DNA of 14,868 nt from Alphaproteobacteria bacterium (GTDB taxonomy: Bacteria; Pseudomonadota; Alphaproteobacteria; Micropepsales; Micropepsaceae). Made by a program: the position numbers and the translations under genes. The DNA is taken from NCBI GenBank assembly GCA_028869725.1, contig JAGWRJ010000433.1, positions 1-14,868 of the forward strand, read 5' to 3'. The first letter of the stretch is position 1. Each line of letters starts with the position of its first letter. The notes below the pieces were generated by a model. It made no database searches. It worked only from the letters and a program-made list of their open reading frames with translations, and was not told the origin of the DNA. This document shows, in pieces, positions 13,729 through 14,868 of this stretch.

Positions 13729-14447
13729 GCCGGTTGCGGCAACTCGTCAAAGCGCTGCGTGTACTTGGGGCATGCGATCGACGCTGGTGGCTGGCTCTGC
13801 GCCACGGCGTGGCGCCCAGCCTGGAGCATCTTCGGGTTCTGCGTCTGCTGCGTCCCTCCAGCGTGATCGATATCGGCGCCAACCGCGGGCAGTTTGCGCT
13901 GGCCGTGCGCCATGTGCTGCCGCAGGCGGCGATTGACTCCTTCGAACCGCTGCCCGAGCCCGCGGCGGTCTTTCGCCGCGTGTTTGCCGGCGATACCCGG
14001 GTGACGCTGCATGCCTGCGCGATCGGCGAGCGCGCCGGCACGACGTCGATGCATGTGTCGGCTCGGGACGACTCGTCATCGCTGCTGCCGATCGGTCGCG
14101 AACAGACGCGGATCTTCCCCGGCACGCAGGAAGCCGGTCGCGCCGCGATCGAGGTGCGCCGGCTGGACGACGTGCTCACGCCGGCGCAGATCACCGCCCC
14201 TGCCCTGCTCAAGCTCGACGTGCAGGGCTACGAGTTGCAGGCGCTGCGCGGTTGCGAAACCTTGCTGGACGCGTTCGCGTGGGTGTACTGCGAGTGCTCG
14301 TTCGTGGCGCTGTACGAGGGCCAGGCGCTGGCGGATGAGGTGATCGCCTGGCTGCGCGAGCGCGGTCTGCGGCTGCTCGGCGTGTACAACATGGCCCATG
14401 ACCACGACGGGCGCGCGGTGCAGGCGGATTTCCTGTTTGGGCGGTGA
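13725..14447 (+). CDS. FkbM family methyltransferase (second copy)
   Basis: This 240-residue protein carries the FkbM pattern in its usual places: SVIDIGANRGQFALAV (46-61) for SAM binding, SFEPLPE (72-78) and LLKLDVQGYELQALRG (161-176), the family's most diagnostic block. A sugar O-methyltransferase role is the usual reading; the target is unknown. It is clearly divergent from the FkbM protein at 6142 (different N-terminus and loops, for example DIGANRG against DIGAQAG), so it is not a recent duplicate and the two may methylate different positions. Its start is in the ATGA overlap with the micro-ORF and its own ribosome site is poor. It is the last complete gene before the repeat-bearing gap, so the operon may end or pause here; I see no terminator hairpin. 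Confidence 0.92.
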   Translation: MSRLRQLVKALRVLGACDRRWWLALRHGVAPSLEHLRVLRLLRPSSVIDIGANRGQFALAVRHVLPQAAIDSFEPLPEPAAVFRRVFAGDTRVTLHACAIGERAGTTSMHVSARDDSSSLLPIGREQTRIFPGTQEAGRAAIEVRRLDDVLTPAQITAPALLKLDVQGYELQALRGCETLLDAFAWVYCECSFVALYEGQALADEVIAWLRERGLRLLGVYNMAHDHDGRAVQADFLFGR

Positions 14448-14839
14448 AGTGGTCGGGTGGAAGGTTCTTCGCTGCGCTCAGATGACAAAGTGGAGGCGGC
14501 GTGTGGGATCACAGCAGCATGGCGCTTGGGACTGCAGCGGCATGACGCTCGAGATGACAGCGGCATGGCGCTCGGGATGACAGCAGCATGGCGCTCGGGA
14601 CTGCAGCGGCACGGCGCTCGGTATGACAGCGGCATGGCGCTCGGGACGACAGCGGCATGGCGCTTGGGATCGCAGCGGCATGGCGCACGGGACCGCAGCG
14701 GCATGGCGCTTGGGACTGCAGCGGCAAGGCGCTTGGGACCGCAGCGGCAAGGCGCTCGGGATGACAGCGGTATGGCGCTCGGGACTACAGCGGTGGCACG
14801 CTCTGGATGACGGCCACCGGGACGCGGGGGGATGAACGG
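14448..14839 (+). other. 392-base gap: 23-bp tandem array, no credible gene
   Basis: Between the second FkbM gene and the next ATG there is no protein I would call. Bases 14448-14511 hold GCTGCGCTCAGATGACA (14471-14487), resembling the array unit, and a degenerate segment that still shares GGCG and GGGAT in register with it. Bases 14512-14810 are the tandem array. Bases 14811-14839 hold a short G-rich stretch (G6 at 14826-14831) before the next start. Frames stay open across the array on both strands, but only because the unit has no stop codons; their peptides are repeat artefacts. No clear promoter or terminator is visible. Confidence 0.7.
14512..14810 (+). repeat. 23-bp tandem repeat array, 13 units
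   Basis: Units start at 14512, 14535, 14558, 14581, 14604, 14627, 14650, 14673, 14696, 14719, 14742, 14765 and 14788, an exact 23-base period with no insertions or deletions. The consensus begins CAGCGGCATGGCGCTCGGGA, followed by a variable end (TGA, CTG, CGA, TCG, CCG or CTA). Units differ by a few substitutions; the last is the most degenerate. Within a unit AGCG and CGCT can pair across a six-base loop, a weak hairpin. There are no spacers, so this is not CRISPR. The period is not a multiple of three, which argues against coding use. Its core resembles GCGCTC...GATGACA upstream at 14475-14487, so the array may have expanded from a dispersed intergenic element. Confidence 0.92.
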
Positions 14840-14868
14840 ATGCACGTGCTGATCCATGACTACGGCGG
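14840..14868 (+). CDS. Start of a probable glycosyltransferase, 3' truncated
   Basis: From ATG 14840 the frame reads MHVLIHDYG and runs off the end of the window. An opening strand with IHDYG is typical of certain GT4 enzymes in exopolysaccharide clusters (often annotated WcaI-like), and the direction and position fit the cluster. G-rich sequence (14826-14831) lies 8 to 13 bases upstream. Only nine complete codons are visible, so this is a tentative call. The upstream ATG at 14832 gives a frame that stops after six codons. Confidence 0.5.

Noticed and set aside
13388..14212. Minus-strand frame of 274 codons
   Set aside because: It is antisense to the GT4 and FkbM genes, which have clear motifs; its product is Arg/Ser-rich shadow sequence.
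14457..14810. Plus-strand frame of 117 codons across the array
   Set aside because: The 23-base period shifts frame every unit, giving a 23-residue cyclic pattern without protein-like features; it is most likely non-coding.
14512..14810. CRISPR array
   Set aside because: Units are directly adjacent with no spacers and no cas genes are visible.
14228..14857. Minus-strand frame of 209 codons with a repetitive product
   Set aside because: It consists of the 23-bp array read in reverse plus the antisense of the FkbM gene; it is open because the unit lacks stop codons.

Overview
This 14.9 kb window holds part of a large, one-directional (+ strand) surface-polysaccharide (exopolysaccharide, capsule or O-antigen) gene cluster. 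Most of the DNA is GC-rich, and the protein set (a GumD/WcaJ-like initiating transferase, a Wzx flippase and a Wzy-like membrane protein) points to a Gram-negative proteobacterium that builds its glycan on undecaprenyl phosphate. A gammaproteobacterium of the Xanthomonadales type would fit, but that placement is a guess from style; there is no rRNA or housekeeping gene here to settle it.

Layout. (1) 1-2289: the 3' part of the initiating sugar-phosphate transferase, then the Wzx flippase. (2) 2286-4374: a GT4 glycosyltransferase and a strikingly AT-rich methyltransferase with an N-terminal Cys4 zinc ribbon. (3) 4381-6139: a second class I methyltransferase and a UDP-glucuronate decarboxylase (UDP-xylose synthase). 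(4) 6142-9175: an FkbM methyltransferase, a second GT4 enzyme and a CgeB-like glycosyltransferase. (5) 9172-10839: a multi-spanning membrane protein, the best candidate for the Wzy polymerase. (6) 10961-12058: a GT9 (heptosyltransferase-fold) enzyme. (7) 12061-12432: a remnant of an asparagine synthetase/amidotransferase gene, cut after about 54 residues. (8) 12432-14447: a third GT4 enzyme and a second FkbM methyltransferase. (9) 14448-14839: a gap with no credible gene, filled mostly by a 23-bp tandem repeat array. (10) 14840 to the end: the first codons of what looks like another glycosyltransferase.

Most genes abut or overlap by 1-8 bases, so they are probably transcribed as one unit and translationally coupled. 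Two of the wider gaps (10840-10960 and 13638-13724) are each spanned by a short ORF whose stop codon overlaps the next start codon (ATGA), which may carry coupling across the gap.

How the parts would work together: the initiating transferase loads a hexose-1-phosphate (probably glucose) on the lipid carrier. The GT4, CgeB-like and GT9 enzymes extend the repeat unit, one of them possibly using UDP-xylose made by the decarboxylase. Up to four methyltransferases decorate it, Wzx flips it and the Wzy-like protein polymerises it. The inventory predicts a pentose-containing, heavily methylated glycan, but no linkage or sugar can be read from sequence alone. The most notable features are the AT-rich Cys4 methyltransferase, the 23-bp array, the asnB relic, the two linking micro-ORFs, and the E-x7-Q active-site variant in two of the three GT4 enzymes.
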